Assembly (NCBI GenBank): GCA_029204225.1
Contig: CM055100.1
Location: forward strand, 25,491,106-25,555,105
Length of the DNA stretch: 64,000 bases
Source: Diphasiastrum complanatum
Lineage: Eukaryota; Streptophyta; Lycopodiopsida; Lycopodiales; Lycopodiaceae
Direction of reading: 5' to 3'
The notes under the pieces are model-generated. The model was not told where the DNA came from, ran no database searches, and was given only the letters and a program-made list of their open reading frames with translations. Both the position numbers and the translations under genes were made by a program. Positions 26,960 through 38,221 of the stretch are shown here, piece by piece (position 1 is the first letter of the stretch; each line of letters begins with the position of its first letter).

Positions 26960-27330
26960 AGTTTAAGAAAGTATAATTTTGATGCTTGTTGCTCAAGATA
27001 GCTCAAACTCGATGGCTAGCACGTGATTTCGATCCTAATCACTTGACATAGTTGATAAATTGTTCAAACTTGATCAATCTCAAATTCAAATTAGTTTGGG
27101 TGCTTGAGTTTCATCGGCCTCATTGATGGAATTGGGCCTACACATGAAATAGCTCAAATTTCAAATTTATCACTGGAGATAGCACAAACTTGATATCTAT
27201 GACTTGAGATAACTCTATCTTGATGTTGTCACTTGAGATAGCTCAAATTTGGGTAAACATTGAATCCTTGTATATTTAAAGGTACTTAGCTACCTCAAAG
27301 CTTATGATTCAAAGTTACTCAAATTGGATG
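26960..27330. repeat. Second part of the degenerate satellite-like array
   Basis: The ATAGCTCAAA-TTGATG phrases return (near 26995, 27145, 27185, 27240), with the CTTGATCAATCTCAAATTC word of the larger unit near 27070. It is separated from the main array by the interrupting block. Confidence 0.6.
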
Positions 27331-28987
27331 CCCTAGATGTGATTTTCAAATTTGAAACATTTAGATTACTCAAGTTTGATCCCTTGTCAAAGTCCAACGT
27401 GCCTACAAGAGTCAGTGGCCAAACCATACTCCAAATTCATGGATTTACAAATTTAAGATCCCTTCCTTTTCCTAACCATACAGCTCCCTTCCTTTTCCTA
27501 TCCATACAGTCATTGTTCCACTGTTACAGTCATAGGCGTAAGTTGTGATTTTCTTATCAGCACAAACATTTGGAGATGTATCCACATCTTGGCCTGACCT
27601 TTTATTTTTTGATGGTTTTTGCACATATTCGACGTCTGGTCTATGCGCAACATTTTCAGTCTCATTATTCCATTCGCTAATTGGTTATTTTTTAGGTATG
27701 TGTTGAATGCCTTCAAAAGATCTTGTAGCGCTTGTTAGATCAATAGTCTCCACAAAATTGTGAACACTATCAGAAAATGACATTCCAATGATTGAGGAGC
27801 GTCAGCCAGAATGAATTCTATCCATGAGATTCTGAAGCGATGGACCTGTGCCCATGTAATGGCCTGACAAAAATGACTTCTCTCTCACACTCTGAAGAAT
27901 AGAGTTTGCCAGATCTCCCGCTGCCAAATACTGTGTACCACTTCTAGCAAATTGGTGGTTGGTATATTTGCCTGATCTTCGTCATCCATCATCTGAAACG
28001 TGAAAAAGGAATCATTATTTGGGTACAGTAAAGTCGTGTGAGGAGAATAAACAAGAATTTGAGCTACAAACAAGAATTAGAGCAAGAAATTAGAAGCCTT
28101 AACCTTATTGTAACAATAAACTTTCCCCACCGATGGATTCTATTTTTCCACCAAGATAACCATGATTTTCATCTCTTTGATACAACCCTCATAAGCATGT
28201 CCAAGTTTTTACCAAGATGTTATATGGTTGAACATCTTATCTACATTGTCCTTATCCATCGATTTGCACCATTTCAGACACATTGCTATATGCTCATTCT
28301 GATATTCTGTTTTGATATTCTTCTCTGTTCATTTTCAAACATTGTCCATAAAATAAAACAAACATGATCTCTCCTTGCCGACCATGGAAACATTGGGGTC
28401 CCTACCATACACCCCACCGTACGAACAACAATCCAATTGGCCTATGCCTCATCAGCCATGAAACCATGAAACGTCACATGATTTTCCAGTTGCAAAAACA
28501 TTGCATGATTGAGTAACTCCCAGAACAAAACTCGTGATTGAGCATCTTGTGCTTTCATGTCACAAATGGCAATCGTTTGCATTGACTGGATCCTGTAAAA
28601 ACACTTGTTAGTGCAAAAAAAAATTAGACAATTTAACAACATTTAAAACCGAATGAAATTAGTTACCTTGTGTCATAAACATGGGCACCCATTGTGACCC
28701 ACCGAGTCCTGATTCAATAAACATGGTCAAAACAACACCAACACTTATCCAAATCACCACCTGGCTGCATTCTTTTCACCACATCTACACCTGATGCAGG
28801 CCCCTCCGTGGACATTTTGAAAATGAAGCACCTATCCTTGTCATCATGCAGTTGGCCGGGAAACAAGGAGCCATGGAAGAAATCATAAGCACAATGTTCT
28901 TTTAAATATAACAAAGAAGTAATATCATGAGAAAAGTCTATTGGTCTCAGCTCTTTTCTGGCCTGAGTTATCCATTTTTTCAATCCA

Positions 28988-29077
28988 TCAACCAACGGGG
29001 TTGGCTTAGTTGGTTAGCTTGACATCCAAAGTTTCTTTGGTCTTAGGTTCGAGCTTCCCCTTGGAAACCAAGAAGCA
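28988..29077 (+). mobile_element. tRNA-derived SINE, copy 1
   Basis: Contains a box A (TGGCTTAGTTGG, 29002-29013) and a box B (GGTTCGAGCTT, from 29046), spaced as in a tRNA promoter, so RNA polymerase III could transcribe it. It is flanked by TTTTTTCAATCCA on both sides (28975 and 29078), which looks like a target site duplication. No stable tRNA cloverleaf is retained. Confidence 0.7.
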
Positions 29078-29090
29078 TTTTTTCAATCCA

Positions 29091-29177
29091 CCCAACCGGG
29101 TTGGCTCAGTTGGTTGGCTTGGCATCCAAAGTTTCTTTGGTCCCAGGTTTGAGCCTCCCCTTGGAAACCAAGAAGCA
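29091..29177 (+). mobile_element. tRNA-derived SINE, copy 2
   Basis: Second copy with box A TGGCTCAGTTGG (29102-29113) and box B GGTTTGAGCC (from 29146). It shares the TTTTTTCAATCC flank with copy 1 and has a third flank copy at 29178. It differs from copy 1 by a few substitutions. Confidence 0.7.
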
Positions 29178-30084
29178 TTTTTTCAATCCGCGAAACAAAA
29201 AAAACCATAAATCAGAATATAATTACCCAAACACGCATAGCACAAGATGAATATTTTGCATAGAAAATATGTTCAAATACAAACCTTCGATTGTTAGTGG
29301 TGGGTTCAACCTGTGCTAAGAGTTCATTTAGGCCTACAGCTGACATCCCTTTATTCACACCATCTTCCAGTCTTGCAGAGGCCGAGACTCTTGTGAAAGG
29401 CAAAGCAACAGAACATTTCAGTCTGGGACCAAAGGCAATTTAGAAAGTTTCATTGAACCACTGGCTACAGTGACCAATCCTAGAGGGCACCTGCTATTCA
29501 ATCTTCCTGTAAAATGATTTACATTATTCTGAAAGTAGCTGCAAGTAGTATTCACACACCGAAAGCCTCTGCCACAAGCCGATACTCTCACATCTCCTGA
29601 AAAACCCTATATTGTGGATGTCGCATATCGTATCCAATGGTGACATGACAATCGTTTGCCCTTTTCATTCCTTCCAACAATTTGATGGCGGCAATTCGAA
29701 GGCCATATTGACGTTATATTGGGTAGTTATTTCTTGAACAGTTTTTGGTGTTCCACACGTTACCAGCAATCTCCTTAACTTGCTCTTTAGTGGAAGTTGA
29801 TCTATCAAGAAGAAAATGCTTATATTGTCAGACTCATGATCTACTTCCTTTGATCTTTCCTCATCGCTCGATTTGAGCATAGTTAGGTCCATTGTATTTA
29901 GATTGCTTGCGCTCGCCATACTACAAGGATTGAGGATGAGAAGAAAGTTTGAAAAAAGTAAATGAAAGCCTCCTCCTTAAGATCCTTGCGCTACAAGCTT
30001 AGACAATGTCAGTCAAAAAAGGAGAAATTTTAAGCAATGTCTGTTTAAAAACATCCAATTGGAAGGCTTACACTTTGGCAATCA

Positions 30085-30116
30085 CATACAGATTTAGTGG
30101 ACCCATTTGCATCGTT
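30085..30116. repeat. Left arm of a 32-bp inverted repeat around a UGT fragment
   Basis: Its reverse complement matches 30750-30781 with one mismatch in 32. The same word occurs a third time, in direct orientation to the right arm, at about 30658. Confidence 0.75.
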
Positions 30117-30194
30117 ACAAGCATGTTCTAGCACTCTCGAGTTAAAGTTTGAGTCTGCTCCCCTGAATCAATCACCTTCCGCTGAGATGATGAT

Positions 30195-30278
30195 GCCCTA
30201 GCATGCAATGCCAGCGATCAGCCAGACCTAATCGTCGGCGATCAGGTCTGGCTAGTCGCTGGCATTGTATGCTAGGGC
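30195..30278. repeat. Long hairpin: 35-bp arms, 14-nt loop
   Basis: The arms 30195-30229 and 30244-30278 are reverse complements apart from two positions. The arm begins GCCCTAGCATGCAATGCC. A partial third copy of the arm lies near 30906-30940. The hairpin abuts the start of the glycosyltransferase-like segment. Confidence 0.85.
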
Positions 30279-30279
30279 A

Positions 30280-30612
30280 AAATGTTTTGTTGATGATCAA
30301 CAAGAATCTCTACGCAGCAAGCATGAGAGCTCGATAGTAAAACAATGTATTGAATGGCTTAATACTTCATCTCCTGCATCTGTCCTTTACGTTTCGTTCG
30401 GTAGCCTATACATTACCAGCGAAAACGAGATAATTGAGATAGCTCATGGGCTGGAGGCAAGCAGACATGCTTTTCTTTGGGTTGTAAGACCCCCTACATC
30501 CAATAATTCTCAAAACGCAACCTCTTGGATTTTGAGAGTGCTTCCGCAAGGATTTCAATCATGCACCAGGAACCGAGGCTTTATCCTTCCTCACTGGGCT
30601 CCCCAGCAACTG
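30280..30612 (+). pseudogene. Truncated plant UDP-glycosyltransferase fragment
   Basis: The frame reads CIEWLNTSSPASVLYVSFGS, then EIAHGLEASRHAFLWVVRPP, LPQGF and GFILPHWAPQQL. This is the start of the plant PSPG box, which binds the UDP-sugar donor. In family 1 UGTs it continues with the HxAxGGF and HCGWNS parts. Here the similarity stops abruptly after WAPQQL and the frame runs on into unrelated sequence to 30708. The acceptor-binding N-terminal half is also absent. It lies between inverted repeats at 30085 and 30750, so it is best read as a gene piece captured by a transposon, not a working gene. Confidence 0.85.
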
Positions 30613-30749
30613 AGTGCTAGAACCAGTTCCGGACTATCTGACCATTTGCTGCCTGAGAACGATGCAAATGGGTCCACTAAAGTTCAGTATGCGGTTGTAA
30701 TGCAGTAGACCAAGCAGTGCCATTCACTTGTAGCATCAATTCACCTGAG

Positions 30750-30781
30750 AACGATGCAAATGGGTCCACTAAATTTGTATG
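30750..30781. repeat. Right arm of the 32-bp inverted repeat
   Basis: Partner of 30085-30116. The preceding CCTGAGAACGATGCAAATGG also repeats directly at about 30652, a 30-bp direct repeat. Confidence 0.75.
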
Positions 30782-31151
30782 CAGGTAGTGGGGGAACCCA
30801 TTCAAGAGTATTATGATCTTTCTCTGCTGCCATTAGTGTGAGGAATTGTAAGGAGAGCAAGACTTGTAACTTTTTATTGGCTAAATCCACTTTTGGTTTA
30901 GGGTTGCATGCAATGCCAGCGATCATCCAAACCTGATCACCTATCAGTAGGCATGCTCTCGTGCGTGCATCATTTATTTAGCCTACAAAAGATGGTGAGA
31001 TGATGAGATGCGTCTCCTAGCATCAATGAACAGAATAAATAGGTATTGGTACAAACCTCATTTTTCTTGCACCTATTTGATATATTCATTTGATAGCAAT
31101 TCTTTTCTTGAAGCTAATTGAATAGTTGTACTGTTTTTTCTTGAATTTCAG

Positions 31152-33743
31152 GCTCAATAAATTTGGTGTGGTTAAAACTGATCTTAAAGATCAGTTGTAT
31201 AGTGTTCGTCAGGTTGTAAAATGTAATATTGACTTCTTCCAAATAAATTCTCAGTGGAAGAGCTACACGAGGTAGAGAGAGTGAGATGCCATGAAGAAAA
31301 GAAAACTGGCTCTCCATTTTGGTACCCTCTAACAAAATATATGCTGGCTCGAGTACTATTTGAGGTGCATCTAAATTTCTAGCTAACACTTAAAAACTAT
31401 GCTGCTTGAAACTTGTTATATGTCAATAACTACTTTGTGCTTGCAGCTGCAGGCTGATATTGACAAGGACTTAGTAGAGGCTAGGATACAATACAATTCG
31501 GGCCTTGATAAAAAACATAAAACCGTCAAGGAGGCTGAGAATGTGGTCCATTACAAATGGATGAATAAGATGGGAAAGCTACTGGGTGTGGTGAATCCAA
31601 GCCTTGGACAGGATTGGCTTGAGAAAGTCGTAACTATGGAACCACAAGGGGCTGGCTTTTCTTTTGGATTCGAGAAGCTTCACACTGTGAGATGCTCCAA
31701 TGTCAAGAACGAGATGAGACATCGTTGGCTAACCATCAGTCTTGGCTCTATGCATGCACAGTTCGGAGTGCCAGTTAGTGACAAAGATTATAGGCTATGG
31801 GTAGCAAAAGAAACATGGCTGGAGTATCTGGTGGAGCAATGTAAAACTATTCTACAAGAGTGTTTGAGCATAGGTACACAAATCATCAATTCATTTGAAC
31901 ACTTTTGGTTTTATAAGTTATGATGTTGGTGTCGCATGTTAAAGTGACTAGTGTTTTATTTGTGTTTTATGTAGAGAGCTTTGAGTTGCCAAAGAGTGTA
32001 AATTTGACAGCATACATACAAAAGTTCAAAATGAAATATCGCAGGCAGATGTTCTTTGCGTTGGACCCAAAAAAGGAATCTTCAAGAGAAGGAAAAGAGC
32101 AAGAAGAGATCATAATTAGTACCAAAAGTGGTAAGGTGTTGGTTCTATTTCAATGTATATGTTTCCTTTGAATATGTATCCCTACATGTATTGCTTGTTC
32201 ATGTATATGCTATGCCTTATGGTTTTTTTCCATTTTTCTAACAAGCAAAGTCACTCACTGTAGATACTTGCGTCACTATCAAAATGCGGGGGAAATCCAA
32301 TTATTCTCAGACTTGTTTAAAACTTGGAATCAAATAGACACACCATCTACGTCTATGTATTCCGAAAAATACAATTTGTCCAAAAAAGATGGTCTTTCGG
32401 CTTGGGAAATTTTAAACAATCCTTGGTGGTTGGATTTCCCCAAAGGAACTTGCCCTGATGTAGAGAAAGATCTATTTGCAAATCACAAAAAAGGGCAGCT
32501 GCATGTGGGCGATGCAGGGATACGCGTTGCCCCCACAATGGTCCACATTGAGCAGCTTGATAGCCATCTTAGGTGCACACGTCGTATTAATTTACATTGA
32601 ATATTATCTTTTTTCAAACTTTGTCAAACTCATTTCAATTGTTATGTGTTACATTTTTTGTTTTATGGCTGTGAACGTGGTAGAGAAGAGCAGAGCCCTC
32701 ACCAAAGCAAATATGACAAAAGAAAATTTGGTCAGCGGCAAAACCTTGAACACAAGCAAGTTGAGCATGTTGGAGAAAAGGCCGATGTTTGGGTGGCTTA
32801 GAAACGAAGGCGTGAATTTTTTGAATATTGCCCACCAAAATCCCTTGACACTGGGAGTAGTGCTCTGTCATGTGCCAAATCCCAAGCAAATAGCAATAAC
32901 AATGGAGTAAAGCTAGAAGCAAGAAAAGTACAAGACAATCATGATAGCATATCAATAGAAAGCTAGAAACATGGAGATCTCAATGGAATCACATTATCAA
33001 TGAAAGAAAGAGTACAAAGCAATGTAAATGAGCATGGATTCATGTAGATAGGGCACATGAGACCTAGCAATGGAGATCCCTATGGCTCACATTCACAAGG
33101 AAGCTAGAAGCTCTCACTTGCAAATGAGCCAAAAGATCCACAAATTGATGTCTCTTGCCTAGTTATAGACAATGCTCTTACTTAACTTAACATAACTATC
33201 TTGTAAGATAGTTAACTCTTGTTAAGCATTATTTAGTCTACATTGGGCCTTTAGTGGCCTATTATCCTTATTTGTTACTTTGGAAGGGCCTAAAGAGCGA
33301 ACCGCCTTGTTCTTAAGGCTAATAGCTCCTTTTGGGCCTACAAAGCTTACAATGGATATTCTGATGCATTGATAAGCATGGATGTACTAAAAGTACATGA
33401 CATGCTCAGGTCTATTTTGCTTTTCTAGTGAATGTTTTGACAAAGTTGCAAATCATTCTTTGTTTAAGCATATGCTTTTACTTTCTTACTTTCTTAAGCA
33501 TGTGCAAGTCATAGATCTATTTTCTATTTGCAGCTGCATTTTATTCAAGGAAATATGCTTGATATTGCAAAAGGATTTAGAGACAGAGTACTTTCTAGAG
33601 AAATGGAAGAAATTAGAAAGGACTTTTGTCTTGCTGTGGAGAAGGGAGGAGAAGAAAAGAGAAGACTTTGGAATATGCGGTGGACTTGGTCATACTCGAT
33701 CTACCCTCTGACATGAGTCCAGATGGTTTTACTGGGGCTGTTC
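31152..33743 (+). pseudogene. DNA N4/N6-methyltransferase-like gene, 5' part (split by a copia insertion)
   Basis: Exons with matching phases can be chained: 31447-31873 (phase 1 end), 31975-32130, 32251-32572, 32684-33023 (ends phase 0) and 33534-33743. Earlier coding-like pieces lie at 31152-31361 (RLNKFGVVKTDLKDQLYSV; SPFWYPLTKYMLARVLFE). The upstream exons (VVNPSLGQDWLEKVV, YRLWVAKETWLEYLVEQ, NNPWWLDFPKGTCPD) belong to no domain I recognise. The last exon reads LHFIQGNMLDIAKGF and then DLVILDLPSDMSPDGF. That is the usual start of a beta-class amino-methyltransferase, with DLPS in place of the catalytic D/N-PP-Y/F/W of motif IV. One TAG (32799-32801) and one frameshift (~33655) break it before the insertion. 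Donors and acceptors are all GT..AG. The 3' part continues at 39765. Confidence 0.55.
33739..33743 (+). repeat. Target site duplication TGTTC, left
   Basis: TGTTC directly precedes the left LTR and is repeated at 39760-39764 directly after the right LTR. Confidence 0.85.
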
Positions 33744-34017
33744 ACTTAGAATTTGCTTTGCACAGGAACACAGATCATGCTACACAGTAACACAGATAGA
33801 AAACACTCTCCTCAGCAAGCTCACATAACAACTGTATTTCTCAAAATGAAATTACGCTGTACATATAGTTGTTCACTCAGGCAACCCATGCATGATCCAG
33901 GTTGTCATTGGCGGGACACGTGTCCCGTCGACTTGCCTCGTGGCAAGGCCAACTGATCCTTATCCACTAATAGGACCCACAGTACAGTAACACAGTGATT
34001 CTACTTTAATTCTAACT
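33744..34017 (-). repeat. 3' LTR of the copia element
   Basis: 274 bp, same length as the partner at 39486. On the element strand it begins AGTTAGAATT and ends AATTCTAAGT, not TG..CA. Confidence 0.9.
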
Positions 34018-34030
34018 CTCTCCCTTAAAG
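34018..34030 (-). promoter_or_regulatory. Polypurine tract (plus-strand primer)
   Basis: On the minus strand, CTTTAAGGGAGAG lies directly against the 3' LTR, where a purine-rich RNase H-resistant primer is expected. Confidence 0.7.
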
Positions 34031-34101
34031 TAGAGTCTACTTTCTTTATAGTCATATACATAGCTTTAAAGTCAACAAACTTTAAGTACAGAAAGCTTTG
34101 A

Positions 34102-37100
34102 TCAAAACTTATCAAACTTTTCTCCAGCAAGTGGCTTAGTGAGAATATCAACTAGTTGTTCTTCTGTGCTACAATGAACAACATGAATTTCATGACTCAG
34201 CAGCCTCTCACGTATAAAGTGATACTGAATCTCAATGTGTTTAGTTCTCGCATGGAACACTGGATTCTTTGCTAGCTGAATGCCACTCTGACTGTCGCTA
34301 TGTAAAGTCATGGGATTTTTCTGCTTCATGCCAACTTCTTCCAAGATTTGTCTCAACCATATAGCTTCATGTGCTGCACTACACATTGCCTTATACTCTG
34401 CTTCTGTGGTGGAAAGAGCAATTGTACTTTGCTTCTTACTAGAACAGGAAAAGCAACTACCACAAAACTGGAATACATACCATGTGGTAGATCTACGATC
34501 ATCATAGTCACCTCCCCAATCTGCATCCACATAGCCACGCAACTCAGGTAAACCATCATGCTTCCTGTAAATCAAGCCATACTCTGAAGTGCCTTTCACA
34601 TAACGCAAAATGTGTTTAGTTGTCTTCCAATGCGTTTCCGTAGGTGCTGCCATAAACTGACTTACAATGCCAACAACATAGCATATATCTGGTCTAGTTG
34701 TGGTAAGGTAAATCAAGCTCCCTACTAACTCTCTATACAGTGTGGCATTAAATGACTGTGACTCATCAAGCTTAGAAAGCTTTTTACCTGGTTCAATAGG
34801 AGTGTTTACTGCTTTGTAATCCTGCAACCTAAACCTGTGCAGCAACTCTTTGACATGCTTCACCTGTGTTAAACCCACTTCCGGTCCTTTTTGCCACACT
34901 TCTACTCCAAGGCAGTACTGCATCAGGCTGAGATCTGTCATCTCAAATTGTTCCATGAGGTCGTTCTTGATCATGTCTATCATCTCTTGATTATTTCCCG
35001 TAATAATCAAGTCATCAACATAAAGAGCAATCAAGGCAACCATACCATCAAAGCATAAGACATATAGATTTGGATCCAAATGTGTTCTCACCATCCCCTT
35101 TGAATGAAAGAGGCATCAATCCTGCTATACCATGCACGTGGTGCTTGTTTAAGACCATAAAGCGCTTTCTTCAAGCGACATACTTTATTTTCATGTCCCT
35201 TCGCTACAAAGCCTTCAGGTTGATCCATGAACACTTCTTCTTCTAACTCACCATTTAGAAAAGCAAATTTCACATCCATCTGATGCAAAGGCCAACCAAA
35301 ATGTGAAGCTAAAGCAACAAGTAGACGTAGAGTATTCCACTTACAAACCGGCGTAGAAGTCTCCTCATAGTCGATGTCTTTACTTTGTGCATACCCTTTG
35401 ATCACCAATCTTGCCTTGTGCTTTGCTATACTTCCATCTGCATGGTACTTAGTCATGTATACCCATTTGCAACCAATGGGTTTCCTGCCAACTGGTGGTT
35501 CTACTAAGTCCCATGTGTTATGCTTAGCAATTGACTCCATCTCCTCTCCCATGGCCTTGACCCAAATGTCATCATCCTTCGCTTCACCATAAGTTGAAGT
35601 TTCTTTGCTTTGAATAATGCTAGATAAGAGAGCATAATTTGCTTCATACCTTTCAGGTTAAGTCTTCTCTCTTGTTGATCTTCGTAGCTCTCCCTAGTTA
35701 GATGATCTTGGAAAGTCATCCATGTCGCGGATCTCCAACAATCTCTCAAACCACTTAGGGAGCTTCCTGTCAGGTGATCGGTTTCCTGGTGAAAATGTAT
35801 CCCACGGTACATCCTTCTCCTTGCGTTTATCACCTGCAACTTCAATCCTTCTTGCACCAAAAGGTTTGTCCCTACCTCTCCAACCTGTCTCTTGAGGTTG
35901 AGTAGTAGTATCTTGAGATGTATCCTCATGTTCATCACTCGGAAGGTCAATGAATGGATCATCATCCGGTGGTATCCTCACTATACCATCTTTCCCACTG
36001 GATGTGTCTATCTTCTCAGCATCCTCGTCTTCATACATCTTGGATTTATCAAAGATAACATCATGGCTTATATGAATTTTGTTTTCCACTGGATCAAAAC
36101 ATCTATAGCCCTTCACATGATCATCATATCCTAGGAATATGCACTTGATAGCTTTCACATTAAGTTTACATCTCTCTTCCTTAGGAATGTGTACAAAGGC
36201 CTTACATCCAAAGATTCGCAAGTGGTTCACCTTTGGCTTCTTCTTTGTGAATGCTTCCTTAGGTGTTATCTTTGGTATGACAATGGTAGGACTTCTATTT
36301 TGAAGATAGACTGCCGTGCTACATGCTTCTGACCAAAAATCTTTTGGTAGTTTCATCTCAACTAGCATAGATCTGGCACTTTCCACAATCGTAACTACAA
36401 CATTTAGAGCAGGAGTATGAGCTTGCGTAAATTGTCTTTTAATTCCACATTGATCACAAAGATCATTGAAGTCATTAGACTTGTACTCACCTCCACTATC
36501 TGATCTTAGGACTTTGATCTTCCTACCTGTCTGATTTTCGACCAATGCTTTGAAGCTCTTGAAGCTATCAAATGCATCTGATTTCTTCTTCAAGAAGTAG
36601 ATCCACGTCTTACGTGACATGTCATCAATAAAAGTCATGAAATAGAAGGCTTTAGGACATAGTCCTCATAGGCCTGCATAAATCTGTGTGGATTAAATCT
36701 AGGATGTTCTTCACTCTTGCAACACCCCCTTTATTGAACTTCTCTCGATGCTGCTTCCCATATACACAAGATTCGCACATCGATTTCAAGTGATCTTCTA
36801 TGGTAGGCAATCTTGTTACCATCTCCAATTTTCTCATCAAACTGAGGCTTTTCAAGTTCAAGTGACCAAGCCTCTTATGCCACAACTCAGTTTTCGATGG
36901 AATGGATGATACAAGTCCATGTTGCCCCTTAATTGTAGCATTCAACCTGTACAATTTTGTATTGGGCTCTCTTACTCTATCCGCAATAACTTTGAACTTT
37001 TGGTTCACATCCTTCACAAAGCAACGATCATGGGCGAATTCTACTTTCAACTTTTGATCAGTAATGACTCCAACAGAAAGTAGATTTTCTTCAAACCTGG

Positions 37101-38188
37101 TATGCAAAGTACCTTCCTGATTATCCTGCTTTTGCCATCAGGTAGCTGGATTGAAACGGTGCCTATCTCTTTGATCTTGCACACCTCACCATTTGCTTGT
37201 GAAACGGATGTTCCATTATCCAACATTTTCAAGCTACTAAACCAATTCTTGTTACCTGTCATGTGTCTTGTGGCTCCCGAGTCAATATACCATGCTTGAT
37301 CATCTTGATTAGATGACAATGCAGATATGAAGATGCTAGAGTCTTCAATCTCACCTTCATCGACAAGGATACCTGCTTGTTTTGGTTTCTCCTTGTCTTG
37401 TTCCGCCAAGAATTTGCGACATTCACTCTTCCAATGGCCCTTTTTACCACAATGAAAGCACTTGCCTTTCTTCTTAGTCTTACTGGAAGATCCTCGTCCT
37501 CCTGAGACTTGGCAAATTTTTGTTTAGACTTCTTCTTGCCCTTGCTCTTGCCTTGTTTTTGGCGTGTCGCAAGTGCCTGATCGTCAGTATTTTGACGTCT
37601 AGCTTTCACCATTTCTCGACATTGCTCTTCCTGCATCAAGATTCCTGTGAGCTTGTCAAAGGTTGGCAATCTTTCTCTTGATGCTATTCCGCTCACAAAC
37701 ATCTGATAGGGTTCTGCAATGCCGCACAATGCATTGTGCACCAGCTCCACATCATGTATGCGCTCACCAATAGAATGCAGTTTATCCCTCATTGTCTTGA
37801 TTCTGGTCATGTACGTTTGAATGTGCTCTCCTTGTTCCATTCGGGCACTATTCAGCTTTGATTTTAGAAACATGATTCTTGACGGATTTGACGTCTCAAA
37901 CTGCTCCTTTAGCACATCCCATGTCTGTTTGGGTGTAACAACATCACAAATGTGGGTAATGATGTGATCCTTCACTGACAAGTTAATGAAGGTCAAAGCT
38001 TTCCTCATCTTTTTGTCGAACACTTTGATATCCGCTTCATTTGGCGGCCTTCTCTCATCACCTGTGACAACTTCTCACACGTCTTTCTCCATCAGTATGT
38101 TTTTCATTTTGAATTTCCACACTGCATAGTTAGAAATCTCGTCCAATTTGCTACTTTCACTCAAAATGGACTCTCCCATGTTTGCCAT
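34102..38188 (-). pseudogene. Copia gag-pol polyprotein of the 6.0-kb element (broken)
   Basis: The start ATG is at 38188. Gag follows with LDEISNYAVWKFKMKN and one TGA before 38023, then a UBN2-type Gag (38023-37500). After a frameshift near 37490 come a CCHC knuckle (C-FH-C-GKKG-H-WKSE-C) and the protease WYIDSGATRHMTG (37300). Pre-integrase (LWHKRLGHLNLKSL, CESCVYGKQ) ends at a frameshift near 36650. The integrase core has FIDDMSRKTW and VLRSDSGGEY, but the stretch that should hold the third catalytic residue reads TPALNVVVTIVES, with the Glu gone. The reverse transcriptase (35552-34102) has MDVKFAFLNG, YGLKQAPRAWY, one stop near 35098 and the active-site YVDDLIITG. The RNase H ends with KHIEIQYHFIRERL and VDILTKPL. 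Confidence 0.92.
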
Positions 38189-38221
38189 CACACAACTGCT
38201 TGAAAATTCTGCCGTAGGCTA

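Larger units (their letters stand above)
27540..29919 (-). pseudogene. Decayed multi-exon transposase-like gene
   Basis: A start MASASNLNTMDLTMLKS at 29919 leads into MKRANDCHVTIGYDMRHPQY (~29620), VNTTCSYFQNNVNHFT, VALPFTRVSASARLEDGVNKG (29400), VDGLKKWITQARKEL (28995), GDLDKCWCCFDHVY and RWVTMGAHVYDTR ending at a GTAACT donor (~28665). After an acceptor near 28600 comes TIAICDMKAQDAQSRVLFW, then FHGFMADEA. Further blocks are KSWLSWWKNRIHRWGK (~28110), DQANIPTTNLLEV (27970) and AAGDLANSILQSV (27890). I match this from memory to an expanded uncharacterised family in mosses, lycophytes and ferns that looks like a transposase with an RNase H-type core (ICDM and GFMAD carrying acidic residues). 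That match is unverified. Several stops and frameshifts are present, and two SINE copies sit between exons. It is transcribed away from the methyltransferase-like gene. Confidence 0.5.

Noticed and set aside
28988-29177. Possible real tRNA genes
   Set aside because: Box A and box B are present but no acceptor stem or cloverleaf can be folded, and the flanking duplications fit a SINE.
35892-36134. Plus-strand frames opposite the copia integrase and RT (also 34310-34551)
   Set aside because: Shadows of the minus-strand gag-pol frame.
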